Below are positions 62,256 to 64,000 of a stretch of 64,000 nucleotides of DNA, piece by piece. The notes beneath the pieces were generated by a model. It had not been told where the DNA came from and ran no database searches. It saw only the letters and a list, made by a program, of their open reading frames with translations. The stretch covers positions 62,001 to 126,000 of the forward strand of contig NZ_JAMWYX010000010.1 of assembly GCF_024305245.1 (NCBI RefSeq), read 5' to 3'. The stretch's first letter is position 1; each line of letters begins with the position of its first letter. Source of the stretch: Erythrobacter sp. (GTDB taxonomy: Bacteria > Pseudomonadota > Alphaproteobacteria > Sphingomonadales > Sphingomonadaceae). The translations under genes and the position numbers were made by a program.

Positions 62256-64000
62256 ATGATGATTGCCCGCCTGTTCGCCGCCCCCGTTTCCATGCTCGCC
62301 ATCGCTGCTGCACTCGGCGCTGCCGCGCTGCCCGCGACGCTGGCAGCCCAAGGCGGCGAGGCCGCACCCGTAACCGCGTCCGCCGATCTTCCGGTAACGG
62401 CCAGCATCGACGAATTCTTCGCCGCCTATGATGCAACCCAGCTGGCCATGTCGCCGCAGAGCAAGGCCTATCGCGGCATTCGTGATGAGGATTACGGCAA
62501 GTGGGACGATCCCTCGGACGCTGCCGAACTGCGCGAATATGCGCTGTTGCAGCAGACCCTGGCGGCGATGCGCGCGCGGTACGATCCGGCAACGCTCACC
62601 GAGCAGCAGGCGCTGTCGTTCCGGCTGTTCGAAGCGATGGCCGCGCGCCGCGCCGCACTTTGGCCCTATCGCGACAATGACTACATCTTCGACCAGATGA
62701 ACGGCGCGCAGAGCCGGATGCCCGCCTTCCTGATCAACATCCACCGGGTCGCGTCGGGCGACGATGCGCAGGCCTATGTCGAGCGGATTGCCGGAATGGG
62801 GCCGCAGCTCGATGCGCTCACCGCCGAATCGCGCGAGCGGGCCGCAAACGGCGTGATGCCGCCCAAATGGGTGTACCCATATGTCATTTCCGACATCCGC
62901 AACCTGCTCGAAGCGGGCGATGACAACGCGGTGCTGGAGGATTTCGAAGCCAAGCTCGGCAAGCTCGAACTGGATGCCGACACCAGCGCCGATCTGTATA
63001 GCGCAGCCCTGACCGGGTGGCGCGAAAGCGCAGTCCCCGCCTATCAGCGTCTGCTTGCCGAGATGGAGCGTCAGCAGGCGATCGCACCGACCGATGACGG
63101 CGTGTGGCGTCTGCCCGAAGGCGCAGATTACTACACCGCGCTGCTCGCCAACTACACCACCACCGATCTGACCGCCGACGAAATCCACGCCATCGGCCTG
63201 CGCGAAGTGGAGCGTATCCATAACGAAATGCGCGCCATCATGGCCAAGGTCGGCTTCGAGGGCACCCTGCAGGAATTCTTCGCCTACACCCGCGACGATC
63301 CGCGCTTCTTCCACACCAGCCGCGCGGATTATCTGGCCGAGGCCGAGGCGCATATTGCCCGGATGAACGAAAAGCTGCCGGAATTCTTCACGACGCTGCC
63401 CAAGGATCCGCTGGTGATCAAGCCGGTCGAGGCGTTCCGCGAAAAGAGCGCGGGCAAAGCCTTCTACCAGAGCCCAGCGCCCGATGGTTCGCGCCCCGGC
63501 ACCTATTACGTGAACCTCTATAATCTCAACGACATGAGCAAGAACGAGCTGGAGGCGCTGGCCTATCACGAAGGGGTGCCGGGCCACCATCTGCAACGCT
63601 CGATCCAGACCGGGCTGGGCAACCTGCCCGCGTTCCGCCGGTTCGGCGGGGTGACCGCCTATTCCGAAGGCTGGGGCCTCTATACCGAGGAACTGGGCAA
63701 GGACATGGGCTTCTACACCGATCCCTATTCCGATTTCGGGCGGCTCGGCATGGAGTTGTGGCGCGCGGGGCGGCTGGTGGTCGACACCGGCATCCACGAC
63801 AAGCGCTGGAGCCGCGAGGACGCAATCGCGTGGCTGGCCGAGAACACCCCCAACCCGGCGGGCGATATCGAGAAGGCGATCGAGCGCTACGTTGTCTATC
63901 CGGGGCAGGCGACCGCCTACATGATCGGCAAGCTGAAGATCATGGAACTGCGCGAACAGGCCCGGACGGAGCTGGGCGAGGACTTCGATATTCGCGCGTT
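62256..64000 (+). CDS. DUF885 family metallopeptidase, 3' end beyond the window
   Basis: ATG 62256 six bases after GAGGA; 581 codons are read and the frame is open at the right edge. Signal peptide to about residue 32 (TLAAQ-GG). The zinc motif YHEGVPGHHLQRSIQ near 438 (HExxPxHH type) with a second part SEGWGLYTEELG near 470 marks the DUF885 family, related to M32 carboxypeptidases. Secreted or periplasmic peptidase of unknown target. Confidence 0.93.
   Translation, partial: MMIARLFAAPVSMLAIAAALGAAALPATLAAQGGEAAPVTASADLPVTASIDEFFAAYDATQLAMSPQSKAYRGIRDEDYGKWDDPSDAAELREYALLQQTLAAMRARYDPATLTEQQALSFRLFEAMAARRAALWPYRDNDYIFDQMNGAQSRMPAFLINIHRVASGDDAQAYVERIAGMGPQLDALTAESRERAANGVMPPKWVYPYVISDIRNLLEAGDDNAVLEDFEAKLGKLELDADTSADLYSAALTGWRESAVPAYQRLLAEMERQQAIAPTDDGVWRLPEGADYYTALLANYTTTDLTADEIHAIGLREVERIHNEMRAIMAKVGFEGTLQEFFAYTRDDPRFFHTSRADYLAEAEAHIARMNEKLPEFFTTLPKDPLVIKPVEAFREKSAGKAFYQSPAPDGSRPGTYYVNLYNLNDMSKNELEALAYHEGVPGHHLQRSIQTGLGNLPAFRRFGGVTAYSEGWGLYTEELGKDMGFYTDPYSDFGRLGMELWRAGRLVVDTGIHDKRWSREDAIAWLAENTPNPAGDIEKAIERYVVYPGQATAYMIGKLKIMELREQARTELGEDFDIRA

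Overview
The window comes from a GC-rich alphaproteobacterial chromosome, most likely a member of the Sphingomonadales in or near the Erythrobacteraceae. This placement rests on protein character and gene order (SUV3-like helicase / S4 protein / FdxA / CarD; HemE / origin / PPSR / Maf / AroE / CoaE / DnaQ; MnmE / MnmG / RsmG / ParA / ParB; TolC / PopZ-type DUF2497) and on typical sphingomonad families (UrcA, DUF1491, DUF6489, HTH-DUF4019). It is inference from memory of these families, not a database match. Coding density is high and almost all genes are housekeeping. No tRNA, rRNA, CRISPR array, prophage or insertion sequence was seen.

Layout. 1-14.0 kb: a cell-wall M23 peptidase cut by the left edge, then the helicase-S4-ferredoxin-BrkB-CarD run, two lipoproteins, TsaC/Sua5, an acyl-CoA dehydrogenase, a DUF815 ATPase, a PQQ-type sugar dehydrogenase and free-methionine sulfoxide reductase. 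14.06-14.95 kb: a glycine-zipper envelope gene whose 3' part is interrupted by a perfect 94-bp inverted duplication. 15-21 kb: the chromosome-segregation block parB-parA-rsmG-mnmG-mnmE, sprinkled with seven parS sites (five perfect). 21-24.5 kb: a dienelactone hydrolase, an NTF2-like protein, two tandem BLUF photoreceptor genes, and rho. 24.7-30.1 kb: hemJ and hemE lie left and PPSR-maf-aroE-coaE-dnaQ right of a 347-bp gap with an AT-rich block and DnaA-box-like 9-mers. This is the gene context of the Caulobacter/Rickettsia replication origin, so the gap is the likely oriC.

30-44.5 kb: ribosome hibernation factor, PtsN-type EIIA, thioesterase, SleB hydrolase, exonuclease III, ErpA-type Fe-S carrier, CBS protein, 2Fe-2S ferredoxin, S9 peptidase, PopZ, TolC with a degenerate Pcm under an operator-like palindrome, fumarase C and a LytS/LytTR two-component pair. 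44.6-56 kb: UrcA protein, lipid kinase, phosphoesterase, rplM-rpsI, CutA, heme A synthase, MerC, a ThiS-ThiG fusion, an HTH-DUF4019 regulator, flavin reductase and a HAD phosphatase of atypical composition. 56-64 kb: acyl-CoA ligase, gamma-glutamyltransferase, PyrD, an AraC-type regulator with a candidate small RNA upstream, and a DUF885 peptidase cut by the right edge.

How the parts fit: putative oriC, the parS cluster, ParA, ParB and the polar organiser PopZ all lie within about 25 kb, so the window holds most of a polar origin-anchoring system. Heme synthesis (HemE, HemJ, and CtaA/COX15) is also well represented. The most unusual items are the 94-bp inverted duplication, the parS sites carried inside reading frames, the BLUF pair with its hairpin-buried ribosome-binding site, and the palindrome over the pcm-tolC promoter.
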